Shown piece by piece: positions 29,451 to 39,003 of a DNA stretch of 64,000 nucleotides. Within the stretch, counting starts at the first letter, position 1. Each line of letters opens with the position of its first letter. The DNA is from Stentor coeruleus (taxonomy: Eukaryota > Ciliophora > Heterotrichea > Heterotrichida > Stentoridae): NCBI GenBank assembly GCA_001970955.1, contig MPUH01000175.1, forward strand, positions 1 to 64,000, written 5' to 3'. The notes under the pieces are model-generated. The model did not search any database and was not told the DNA's origin. It saw only the letters and a list, made by a program, of their open reading frames with translations. Made by a program: the position numbers and the translations under genes.

Positions 29451-32265
29451 AACTAAAAGTTTTATTTAATGGTTATAGCTGTTTACTATTAATATTATTA
29501 ATAGAACCTAGTTTTCACTAGATATTTAAAATATTTTATTCTGAGTTTATATAGTTGATGTAATTTCCAAGAACTTTAAAGAACTTGATTTATAAAATAA
29601 AGGTAAACATAGAAACAGCATTTATTGTAATGATAGGCAAAGAGCTTATTTTTCTAAACAACTTATCGAATTTTTTTTTATCATGGAAAAATCATAAGAT
29701 TCGAAAATCGGCTTTAAATACAAGCAAGGGTAAAGATTATCTTTCATATCAAGCCAAAGCTTTCTAAGTTTTAGACTTTTAGAGTGAAATATGGCTTCTT
29801 ACCAAAGCTTCCATTTACTATATTATTTCGTCAGAAAAGTTATAAGCTTTTCTAAATAGTTGTTATGCAAAAGTTTTCTATTGTAAGAAGCTATTTCTTA
29901 AGAATTATTAACTAAAATCTTATAATTATTAAGGTTTTTTTGTTTTAAATGCAAATAATTCTAGATTTTAAAATACTGTAAATCTAAATTCAAAAATTTT
30001 GGTTTAACAAGATTTCCTATTCAATTTCCTAGGTGAATCTAAGCAAATCTTAAAATTTATACTACAATTAGAAATCTATTTAAACATAAAATTACTATAA
30101 ATGTTTTTTAAAGATATTTAAACTTCAATATAAATATTTTGTTAGTGAATACAAAATTATATATAACAAAGTTATTTCACCTTACAAAACTTTATTGAAT
30201 AATCATAACATTGAATTTTAATCATTTATTATATGTCAACTAATTTCTTTTATCTGATGTTTTCAATTGTAAAAATATAAAGAATATCTCCAAAACACTT
30301 CAAATGTATTTCCTGATAATTATAGGAAAAAACTAGACGTACTAAATAACAAAATGATTAAAAATAAATAGTTTCTGCTATGTAAAATATAATAAGACAT
30401 TTAAAATACTGATTGAAAATAATGCATATTAAATAAGATAAGGTGCGATTATTTCTAATTTTATTACGAAACTTATTTTGAAACTAAAAATCTAAATTAA
30501 AACTAAAATAATCTTTATGAAAATCAAAAATTATATCTCTTAAATCAAAAATCTAAAATCTACTCCTGAAATGATTTTTTTATATAGAAGCTCAAGTATT
30601 TATTAGAATATTCTTGATAATAAACCAAATTAGTTTGCTGATCTTAAAGGATTCAGCTTAAAGTATAAAAAATTTCAAACCCAAAAACAAAGTTTTCTAT
30701 GATTTTATGTTGAAATGAGTTTATTACAATATTTCAATAAAATACACTTTTTTCAAAGTAAAAATTAAGCTAGATTTATGGGTTTAAATAATCCTTTTAC
30801 TCTAAGTTAGTCTAATAGTATTTTATTTGTAAAATTTCTTATAGGAAAACTTTTTAGTAATAAGATATGTATAAAAAGATAAAATAAGATAATCGAAAAT
30901 TGTACTGATTTTTGTATTTAGTTTATTAGTAATTAACATAATTGCTTGTATATTTTTATAATTTTTTATTAGTTTTATTATATTTTTTATACTAGGGAAT
31001 ACTAGGGAATGCTATTAAAAACAGAGATAGACCAACATAATTTTATGCCAAATAAAATTTTTGTTTGAAAATCTGGTTATTACAAAGCACATAACATCAT
31101 TTATATGTGAATTATAGTCTAAATTATGATTTCAAAAATAAAATACAATCAGGGACGAATTATGGGAACACAAAGTTTTATGTTTTTGAGGATATTCTAT
31201 AAGCGAATCTATTTTTTTTTAATTTTTGAGAAGAGAGATAGGAATATATTATTAGAAATAACCAAAAGAATTATTTCTAGTGAAGAATGTAGATAATATT
31301 CTTGTTTAGAGAAAAACTACAATTGCCAATATTTCTAAATTCTAATTTTAAAACTCAAAATATTATTTAAAACTCAAACTATTAGATGCTTCATATAAAA
31401 ATGATAAACCTAAAATCTATGAACTTTTTAACAATAACTTCTAATCTAAAAAGCAAAAAATTCGTAAATGGTTTTATAATAAACAATTCTTTTAGTGTCT
31501 AATAATAATTATTACAGTAGTATTTAACACAAATCTATATGAAATAAAACTAAAACAATAAGTGCATTCAATATAATATCTCATCAATTTCTAGAAAATT
31601 TCCATATCTTGGAAAACCTCAAAACCCAAACTACTCCTCATAATATTTTATGAATCTCTTTAACAATATTTGATTTCCATATATCTTCATAAGTAAATCT
31701 TTCAATAATTCAATTTACTTTTACTCTGCTTAAGAGTTTCTTTATATACTTTATGTAGTAGAACTCTCTTATATTGATATGATATCGTTTTATTTAAACA
31801 AATTTTTATATTTAAAGGTTTTAGGGAATAATTACAATAACAAAGCTCAGTATAATAAATACTTCTTTCTAATGTTTTAATAAAGTTATAATTTACTCAA
31901 GATATATAAAATTGTTTAGATAATTCTTTTGTTTTTGAAATTTTTAAAGTTTTTGAAGTAAAAATATTTTAGTTACCTGGATATAATTATTTTTATACAC
32001 ATTAATAGCATGATCTTTAGATATTAGATGCAAAATTTAAGATTTTAGATGAAGATTTTAGAGTCGAGATAGTTTAGATGGCTTTTGATTAGATCATTTG
32101 AATAAGTTTTACTATGGAAAAAATGAATGAAGAATTGATGGATATGGAATTTTATATTTAGGAATTATTTGGGGAGATTTAGGGTTTTACGATTATAGGA
32201 CTTCTTCTTTTATCTTTGGATGTATCAATTATGTCGAAGTTTTAGAAAACGTAATTATTTAAAAG
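29451..32265. other. Long intergenic region (2.8 kb)
   Basis: The longest gene-free stretch in the window. It is strongly AT-rich with scattered short frames. Around 31560-31760 on the minus strand there is a run of protein-like codons (YEDIWKSNIVKEIHKIL) broken by stops, possibly a gene remnant. No tRNA-like cloverleaf, tandem repeat or transposon end was recognised. Confidence 0.4.
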
Positions 32266-32566
32266 TTATTTTGGTTTATGGATTGCAATATAGAACTCGA
32301 TAAGATATGATTTGTTCAAGTCGAATCCATGGGTTTTAAGAGATATCGATATTTCTTTAAGAGTTTTAGTCTTATCCAAGTTTTTAACCACCTCAAAAAA
32401 CTTCTCCTGTTTTTTATCCAACTCAGCAACAGCTCTCAACATAAAATCATATTTATCCACAAAACTATTTTTGATTTTCTAACTGTTCATTAAAATCAAT
32501 ATCTTTAAACATTACTTCATCTTGATCTTCTATAAAAAAATTTACATCCTAATCTTCAATAAACAT
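32266..32566 (-). pseudogene. Small decayed or mis-sequenced gene (about 100 codons)
   Basis: A 64-codon frame (32460-32266) starts with GTG rather than ATG and reads DKYDFMLRAVAELDKKQ onward, with the look of a helical protein. Upstream, an ATG at 32566 gives MFIED, then TAG (32549-32551), then DVNFFIEDQDEVMFKDIDF. The second piece meets the first only if one base is skipped near 32465-32475. The halves read as one acidic, helical protein with one nonsense change and one frameshift. A 15-nt intron does not explain either. It may be a young pseudogene or contain errors. Function unknown. Confidence 0.4.
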
Positions 32567-32602
32567 ATATAAAGTATAAGAAATAAATATTAATACTTTT
32601 CC

Positions 32603-33571
32603 TTATATTTTCTCAACAACAACCCCGTCCTTCCCACAAATAAGCCTCAGAATTTTCGATATATTCCCTAATGTCTTTTCCTGTGATTCCTGCTCATATT
32701 CTGTTTCAACAATAAAATCATTAAGTCCTTTAATCATCTTATTAAGTCTATAAATTGCATATGTCCTATTATCAACAGTTACCATATCATCGATTTTGCG
32801 TTCTTTTTCCATAATAACCCTTGATTTTACACCAATTTCTTGTTCAAGTAAATTAATTATTTGCTTATTTGCCTCAAGTTCTACTGTTAATTTTCTGATT
32901 ATTTTTGAGCTTTCATCTCTCATTTTATTATATTGTTCTTGAACTTCAGATATACGTCTTTCACAGAGATCTTGGAACTCTTTTCTTGCATCATTAACTT
33001 CAAATTCACACATTTCTAAAGTATAATCAAGGATTTTTATAAGACCACGCCATATGATTTCAAGTGGTTTGCTTTGAGAAGAAGATTTTAGATAGAATCT
33101 GAATTCACTTGTGAGTTTTTTACATGCATCTATTAAAGTTTCTTTATTAAGATTTTCTGTTTGGATAAAAGGTATTGAGGTTTCAAAACGTCCATGGGTA
33201 GGTTTTTGTGATGAGACTAATAAATAAGTAATACTTAGTTCATTTTGTAAAGCTTTGATATGTTTTAAAGATCCTATATATGAATTAAAGTCTAAATACA
33301 TCTCAGAATGTGAAGCTGTATTTTGTTTATATGAATTTTCTAATTGAGCCACCTCAGTCATTGTTGCAGTTGTTGGTCTTGATATGTTTCTTTTTATACG
33401 TTCAAGTTTAACACTTGATTTTGATTTTAGGTCAGGAAAAATCTCAGAAAGACTTGATGCAGAAAATCTTGAAGGGGTTTGTTGGAGGATTTTATTTGTT
33501 TTTGGCATGTTGTTGAAATATGCTGATGTTAATCCTGATAGCTCTAAGTAGTACTTTTTTTTATCTTCCAT
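32603..33571 (-). CDS. Coiled-coil protein of unknown function
   Basis: The 322-residue protein has a Ser/Lys-rich N-terminus (~1-70), a helical middle, and a clear coiled coil (~195-265) with EFQDLCERRISEVQEQYN and RKLTVELEANKQIINLLEQEI. Its C-terminus (~280-322) is again helical. No enzyme motif, signal peptide or membrane segment is seen. It may be a cytoskeletal or basal-body component, as many ciliate proteins of this type are, but that is only inference. Start ATG is preceded by ATAAATAAAATAC. Confidence 0.75.
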   Translation of the reverse strand: MEDKKKYYLELSGLTSAYFNNMPKTNKILQQTPSRFSASSLSEIFPDLKSKSSVKLERIKRNISRPTTATMTEVAQLENSYKQNTASHSEMYLDFNSYIGSLKHIKALQNELSITYLLVSSQKPTHGRFETSIPFIQTENLNKETLIDACKKLTSEFRFYLKSSSQSKPLEIIWRGLIKILDYTLEMCEFEVNDARKEFQDLCERRISEVQEQYNKMRDESSKIIRKLTVELEANKQIINLLEQEIGVKSRVIMEKERKIDDMVTVDNRTYAIYRLNKMIKGLNDFIVETEYEQESQEKTLGNISKILRLICGKDGVVVEKI

Positions 33572-34291
33572 GTATTTTATTTATAATGAAAGTTTGATAA
33601 AAAATATAAAGTTTACAGATTGTTTTATTTGAAAAATCTTTAGAATATGTTTAGAGGAATTTAAGTTTATAAGTTTATTATTGTAGTTGGTTTAGATTTT
33701 ATTGGATTTTTTAGGGTTTGATTGGCTTTATTATATTTTATGAAATGTGAAAATTAGTTTAGGTAGTGCATTTGATTGATTTTAAAAAAATGTGACTATT
33801 GCTTGAATAAAAAAGGCTTTTGTTGAAAAATTGTGAGTTTATTGATGCTAATTGTAAGATTGAAGGCATAATGATATTAAAATGATTATACATACATTAT
33901 CACATAAACCTCTAAAACTTACCTTCTAAAGCATATACCACAAGTCACAACTACAAAAATTTAAATCAAATAAAAATCATTTCAATACCAATCCTTCCTG
34001 CCCAATCCTAACAAAATTACCGTCAAATTTTCATCTAAAAATCCTAAAACATTTCTCAATTTGAATCAAATTTAATGGTGTAAATTATCTCATATTGATA
34101 TAAACCTTCCAATTAAAACTATTCTAAATTCCTCATCCCTACTAACCTCCAAATCTTTAAAAACTGATTCTCTTTGCCCATCCTAATAATTTTACCACCT
34201 TTATAAACCTCACTTCCATCACCATTTTCATATCAAAAACCTTATTTCCAACAAAATTTTAATACTTCCAATCATATAATATACAAAAAAA
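33572..34291. other. Divergent intergenic region
   Basis: Left part is C-poor (5' flank of the minus-strand gene); from about 33890 it is C-rich and G-poor (5' flank of the plus-strand gene). The switch is sharp. No other element seen. Confidence 0.5.
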
Positions 34292-35116
34292 ATGATAGCA
34301 TTGCCTTTTATACGTACTCCAAAATTTGAAAAACCCCGAGTCTTATCACAAAAACTAGACGACCTCCTCCAAGAATGCAACCAGCTCTCAGAATCTTTCC
34401 ATCTCCAAGGCGAACTCAACCGAGACTTCACAACTTTTAACGAAAGTCTTGAAAAACTAAAAAAAATGAGTCTGACCAACACAGAAAGGTTCATGCCTTC
34501 AATAAAAATTGACGAGTACGTAAAAGACAAATTTAAATCAAATGAAATCCCAGTAAGAGAAATCATGACAACATCACAACGAAGCACCCGTTTATCTTTT
34601 GAAGGATATAATGATAATGAAATCACAAAAGTATTATCAAAACAAAAACGTAAATTTGGAGAATTTTGGAAAGATTTAGCTTTAAACTTTGATTCAGAAG
34701 CCTATGAAAAACTACCTAAAATGGAAATTAAACCTGTTGATAAAGTAAAAGATAAACATTTAAACAAAGATAAGATTGCGAAAAATCATAAACTTGGGAA
34801 TATGATAAGAAATATGGTCAGTAAAAAACTAGGTTTGAGATATACGTCAAACCCTGCACAATCAAGGAAAAGAATTAAAAAAAGACCTCCAATGTTTAAT
34901 GGGCTGAAGAAAAAAACGACGAATTTGAATAGGATTATGACAAGAGCTAGGAATAGTTTGATATTACATGATGCTTCAAATGAAAATGATTATTTAGCAC
35001 CGGAATATACAAATTATTTAAATAGTCCAGCGAGAAGGCTGAAGTTGGAGAAAATATTGATTTCTCAGCATCAGAAAGATAGGAAAAAACATATTAGAAT
35101 GCCGATGCTAGCTTGA
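34292..35116 (+). CDS. Basic protein of unknown function
   Basis: The 274-residue Lys/Arg-rich protein has a helical N-terminal half (LSQKLDDLLQECNQLSESF at ~19-37) and a middle with KQKRKFGEFWKDLALNFDSE. A strongly basic tail carries nuclear-localisation-like clusters (SRKRIKKRPP and RKKHIR). No known domain is recognised. The tail suggests binding to nucleic acid or microtubules. It converges with ribosomal protein eS24 (172 bp between stop codons). Confidence 0.7.
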   Translation: MIALPFIRTPKFEKPRVLSQKLDDLLQECNQLSESFHLQGELNRDFTTFNESLEKLKKMSLTNTERFMPSIKIDEYVKDKFKSNEIPVREIMTTSQRSTRLSFEGYNDNEITKVLSKQKRKFGEFWKDLALNFDSEAYEKLPKMEIKPVDKVKDKHLNKDKIAKNHKLGNMIRNMVSKKLGLRYTSNPAQSRKRIKKRPPMFNGLKKKTTNLNRIMTRARNSLILHDASNENDYLAPEYTNYLNSPARRLKLEKILISQHQKDRKKHIRMPMLA

Positions 35117-35288
35117 TGGTGGAGGTTAAGATTGTTTGGTTATATAATTAATTGCATTAGAGTTATGGTTTAGTTTAGGATGGAGTTTTATTAATAACTG
35201 TAAGAAAGGGGTTTTTATTGGAAAATGTTTAATATTTTTAGATTGTTGAGGACTTAGTTATTTTTTTTGTGATGAACTAGTTAACTAT

Positions 35289-35684
35289 TTATTTTTTCTT
35301 CCCAAGACCAACAGTTTTCTTAGATGTACCTCTGACTTTCTTTCTCTTGTTCTTCAATTCCTTCTTTTGTTTCCTAGAACCTGTTCTTGCAGCCTCAAGA
35401 CCCATTCTCCGTAATCTGAACTTGGGTTCATATTTTTTCACAAAGTCTTTGCTATCGTAAATAAGGGCAAAACCAGTTGAGCGTGAACCACCAAAAATAG
35501 TCTTCAGCCCATATACTACAACATTTTCTGGCTTTGCTTTGTAAGTCTTCGCAAGCCTTTCTTTAAGTTTTTCGCTAGAAACACCTCCAAGATTAGGGTG
35601 AATAACATCTATCACCATTTGAAGCCTATGCAATAGCTTGTTCGTCATCACTTTCCTTGTCCTTAGAGTGTATCCACCGTCCAT
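35289..35684 (-). CDS. RPS24: 40S ribosomal protein eS24
   Basis: The 131-residue protein matches eS24 along its whole length: TLRTRKVMTNKLLHRLQMVIDV at the start, HPNLGGVSSEKLKERLAKTY, then FGGSRSTGFALIYDS, LRRMGLEAARTGSRKQKKE and a basic tail. eS24 is a structural protein of the small subunit body and takes part in 18S rRNA maturation. Single exon. Length is the family norm. Start ATG at 35684 is preceded by GTAATAAAAG. Confidence 0.97.
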   Translation of the reverse strand: MDGGYTLRTRKVMTNKLLHRLQMVIDVIHPNLGGVSSEKLKERLAKTYKAKPENVVVYGLKTIFGGSRSTGFALIYDSKDFVKKYEPKFRLRRMGLEAARTGSRKQKKELKNKRKKVRGTSKKTVGLGKKK

Positions 35685-36222
35685 CTTTTATTACATTTAG
35701 ACTTAAGGTTTTTTCAATAGATAAGATAAATTTGATTAGATTTTTAAAATTTTTTAGAGGAATAAGTTGTAAGAAAGGTAGGAAGATGGTTGAATATGTT
35801 TAGGGATGATTTTTTTTTTTTTGGTTGAAGAAAGTCTTGTTGATTGGGATTTGAAGAGTATATGAGAGGATTGGAGGTGGCTTTTGTAAGGGACTGAAGT
35901 TTAAAACTCAAAACCAGTCATTTTTTGGAAAAAATAACAAATTATGAGGATTTATCTGGTGGTCAAAAATTCAAAATTCCAGTCTAATTTAACAAAAAAA
36001 AATCCTTTATCACAGACATAACTAATTACCTTCAGCAAAACAGCACATCATCAGTTTTCGCAAATATTAGTAACTTTTCGGTTTAACTAAAACCTGAACA
36101 ATTTCCTTAGACTCGCATAAATATGGAATAATTTCGATTATTGGCCATTAGCTTAAATATTTTAAGTTTTTCAAAATGATATATAGGATATCAAACAGTA
36201 CATTAATGTTGAATAATAATAA
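35685..36222. other. Divergent intergenic region
   Basis: Promoter-side spacer between eS24 (G/T-rich on the plus strand) and the pseudokinase gene. Contains a T11 run near 35811. No gene seen. Confidence 0.45.
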
Positions 36223-37083
36223 ATGCTTGACGGATATACAGTAAAGCATACAATAGCTGTTGGAGAGCATTCAAAAGCTAAACTTGTACAAGATCGCCAA
36301 GGAAAATATTTCTGTGCTAAGATAATGTATTATAAGAATGAATCATCAAAAAAATATATAACAAACTTATTGTCAAACGAACTTAAATCCTTTAGAGTAC
36401 TAACAGACTCAAAGACAATCCAAATTGTCGCAGCTTCTTTTGATGGAAAATATTTGACCAAAAAGCGGACGAAAAAGTGTGTTTATCTTTTAAGTGTATT
36501 ATGTATTTTTGGACCCTTGTCAAATCTTATATCTCTACACCCAAATGAAGGGACCTGCAGATATTTTTTTTCTAAAATCCTTTCAGCAATAGATTCAATT
36601 CATAACCAAGGTATTGTCCATTTAAACATAAAACTTGAAAATGTGCTCCTAGACAGCAATCTAAACATCAAACTTTGTGGTTTTTCTTTAAGCTCTCAAT
36701 TAGAAAATGGGAAAATTTCAAGACATTCCATCTACACAGCACCTGAAATTCTTGCTTTTAAGCAATTCAATGGGAAAAAAGCTGATATTTTCGCATTGGG
36801 TGTACTGATGTTTATATTCCTCTGTGGATCTCCTCCTTTTTTCAGAGCATCTTACGCGGATACCCATTATAAAATGCTTCAAACAAAAAAACCAGCTTAT
36901 TGGAATATGTTTTCTAGGGTTTCTGACGATTTTAAAGATATTATTGTAGGAATGCTTAAAGATAACCCTGGTGAAAGATATGATTTAGATATGCTTAAAA
37001 CACATAAATGGACTAAGACTGAGGTTTTACAAGAAGATGTTGAAACCCTTCGTAGTAAGCTCTTGAAATCATTAGATATATAA
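36223..37083 (+). CDS. Protein pseudokinase (CAMK/AMPK-like fold, degenerate catalytic site)
   Basis: The 286-residue protein covers a single kinase domain. Retained: the ATP-site lysine in FCAKIM (K33), the helix-C glutamate (NELKSF, E53), APE (TAPEIL, ~173-175), and the F-helix ADIFALGVLMFIFLCGSPPF. Lost: the glycine loop reads AVGEHSKAK, the HRD aspartate is Asn (HLNIKLEN, 133-140), and the DFG aspartate is Cys (LCGFS, 151-155). Without both aspartates, phosphotransfer is not expected. It most likely acts as a scaffold or allosteric partner. The rest of the fold looks like the SNF1/CAMK group. Intact frame and conserved fold argue against a pseudogene. Confidence 0.88.
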   Translation: MLDGYTVKHTIAVGEHSKAKLVQDRQGKYFCAKIMYYKNESSKKYITNLLSNELKSFRVLTDSKTIQIVAASFDGKYLTKKRTKKCVYLLSVLCIFGPLSNLISLHPNEGTCRYFFSKILSAIDSIHNQGIVHLNIKLENVLLDSNLNIKLCGFSLSSQLENGKISRHSIYTAPEILAFKQFNGKKADIFALGVLMFIFLCGSPPFFRASYADTHYKMLQTKKPAYWNMFSRVSDDFKDIIVGMLKDNPGERYDLDMLKTHKWTKTEVLQEDVETLRSKLLKSLDI

Positions 37084-38132
37084 TAGTTTTTTTATAGTGT
37101 AAATATAATTGTGAATTATTTTTTAAAGATGTGAAAGTGATCTTTTTTTTTGAAGGTTATAAGATATGGTTTTAGAGACTTTTTTTAAAGGTGATAAAAA
37201 AATGAAAGTTGTTAGGAATTTTGGATAGAAAAATATATTAGGTGTTGGTATTTATAAAATATTTGAGACTAAATATTAATTATTAATTTTATGATTTTTT
37301 GTGTAAGGATATTGACAAATTTTCCTTTAGAGTTAAATACTTAAACTATTGTAAAAATATCTAAATCCAAGTTGGCGTTTAAAATACTGAGAGATGCCAT
37401 TTAAAATATCAAAGGTAGTGATTAAAGAATTAAGAAATGGAGATAATTGAAAGGTAGAGTTAAACAATTTATAATTTTCTGTTGAAATATTGAAATGCAG
37501 TGGTTAAAATATCGAGAGCTAATAATTAATCAATCAAAAAGTGCCTGTTAAAATATCTAAAATTAGCAGATAAATATTAGAATTTATTTATTATTTTATA
37601 TCTTTCCTTTGTAATATTAATGGTTCTTACTGATTCTCATTTTTAGCTATTATAATTTTACTTTGATGATCCCTGTTTAGATATCTAAAAGAATCTGAAA
37701 AAAGATAAAAGTTAATTTAATAAAATATAAGCATTTTTGTTAATATTATCTAGTTTTGCTTTATATAAAGCGAGTAATAATCCTTGCTATTTTCATTTTT
37801 TTGTCAAAATTCAAAATTTCACTATAATTTTGATTTTTAAACATATAAAAGAGTTAAAAAAGGGTAAAACTTAACAGACCCATAAAACAAAATCTTAAGT
37901 TCTCCCCAAAGCGCATTATAAAATCCACAAAACAATCCATTTTCATTATCCAATTCAAATTCACCTTAAAAATCTTAAACACAAATTCTCTATACAAAAT
38001 GATAAAAACCCAAATACAAACACACAATCCGATTCTCTCCAAACTTAAAACCCATAAAAAAATTCTTTTCAAAACCTTAAAAAATAATCAAAAAAATATC
38101 ATCAAACCTAAAACTCATACCAAACGTTATAA
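37084..38132. other. Intergenic region with a degenerate 22-bp repeat array
   Basis: After a C-poor 3' flank there is a cryptic tandem array (37375-37585). From about 37855 the sequence is C-rich and G-poor, the 5' flank of the next plus-strand gene. A minus-strand open frame there (37854-38072) is a compositional shadow. Confidence 0.5.
37375..37585. repeat. Degenerate tandem array, 22-bp period, ~9-10 units
   Basis: The core GTTAAAATATC and variants recur every 22 bp: TTTAAAATACTG, TTTAAAATATCA, TTAAAGAATTAA, then GTTAAACAATTT, GTTGAAATATTG, GTTAAAATATCG, ATTAATCAATCA, GTTAAAATATCT, GATAAATATTAG. One unit is about 17 bp. Two whole turns of DNA (about 21-22 bp) per unit would put each AT core on the same helix face. 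Confidence 0.55.
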
Positions 38133-38930
38133 ATGGAAAATTTTGAAGCAGTCATTGAAGACCCTATAATAAAATCATATCTCAAAAAATTCCCTAAACT
38201 AGAATGGGGCGACGTGATAAAAAAAACATTAAAACTTGGAATTCATTCTATGAATACTCTACAAAGTTTAAACTTAATCAGCACATCCCCAGAAAAAAAC
38301 ATAAGCATTATCGATATAGAAGGTGGACTTGAAGATGATAGTACTATATTTTTAGCAGATTGTCTGACTAAAAACGAAGGCACAACACCATCTTCTAAAG
38401 AAGGGACAAAAATTATAAGAAACGATTCGAAATTGCCTATAAAAAAAAAAAAAACTCTAAGTCAGGTCAATAAAACTAAGACTTCACGTATAACCCCTAA
38501 AGCTAAACGTAGTGGTTTTGATTTTTCTAGAGATAAAAAAGAACAGAAAAGAATCCATTCAGTAAAAAACAAAGGGAAAATAGAGGCCCAGCGTCTAACG
38601 CTGGGCAAAGACCCTCAGGATTTTTCGAACCCCAGCATTTCAGAATCTAAGAAAAAACTTGATAGTGAAAAATATAAGGAAAACACATATACAAAGTCTT
38701 TTAAATCTCTAAAAAACAAAGGTTTGGAATTGATTCTTTCACCTAAACAACAGAAACTATCCCCTAAAAACATAAAAAATTTACTTGTCAAAGATGATAT
38801 GGCTGAGTTTTATAGGAATAACATGTCTTGTAGAAATCAACCTGTAGATTTTCCTTTAAGAGTTAAAAAAAATCTAGAAATGGACCCATTTGTATATATA
38901 ACTTCTTCAAGTGAGGAAAATTCTCCTTAA
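38133..38930 (+). CDS. Basic, Lys/Ser-rich protein of unknown function
   Basis: The 265-residue protein has a folded-looking N-terminus of about 60 residues (DPIIKSYLKKFPKLEWGDVI, then LKLGIHSMNTLQSL). The rest is a long disordered basic region with KKKKTLSQ, nuclear-localisation-like clusters and many Ser/Lys. The N-terminus recalls a short helical dimerisation module, but I cannot name it. The coding sequence contains a perfect GC-rich hairpin at 38586-38606. Start follows GTTATAA. Function unknown. Confidence 0.65.
   Translation: MENFEAVIEDPIIKSYLKKFPKLEWGDVIKKTLKLGIHSMNTLQSLNLISTSPEKNISIIDIEGGLEDDSTIFLADCLTKNEGTTPSSKEGTKIIRNDSKLPIKKKKTLSQVNKTKTSRITPKAKRSGFDFSRDKKEQKRIHSVKNKGKIEAQRLTLGKDPQDFSNPSISESKKKLDSEKYKENTYTKSFKSLKNKGLELILSPKQQKLSPKNIKNLLVKDDMAEFYRNNMSCRNQPVDFPLRVKKNLEMDPFVYITSSSEENSP
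38586..38606. other. Perfect 9-bp GC-rich hairpin inside a coding region
   Basis: GCCCAGCGT, loop CTA, ACGCTGGGC. Eight of nine pairs would be strong or mixed in DNA otherwise about 70 percent AT. It is translated as AQRLTLG, so it does not break the frame. It may act as an mRNA structure or protein-binding site, or be the scar of a small palindromic insertion. Confidence 0.75.
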
Positions 38931-39003
38931 TAATAAATTATTAGTATGTGTAACAAAAGATAGGGTTTTTATATAAAATATAAGCTTTATTTTAGGGTTT
39001 TAA

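Noticed and set aside
29585-29767. Plus-strand 60-codon frame
   Set aside because: No motif, weak start context, and inside a long non-coding stretch.
37854-38072. Minus-strand 72-codon frame
   Set aside because: Lies in the G-free 5' flank of the 38133 gene; openness is a composition effect.
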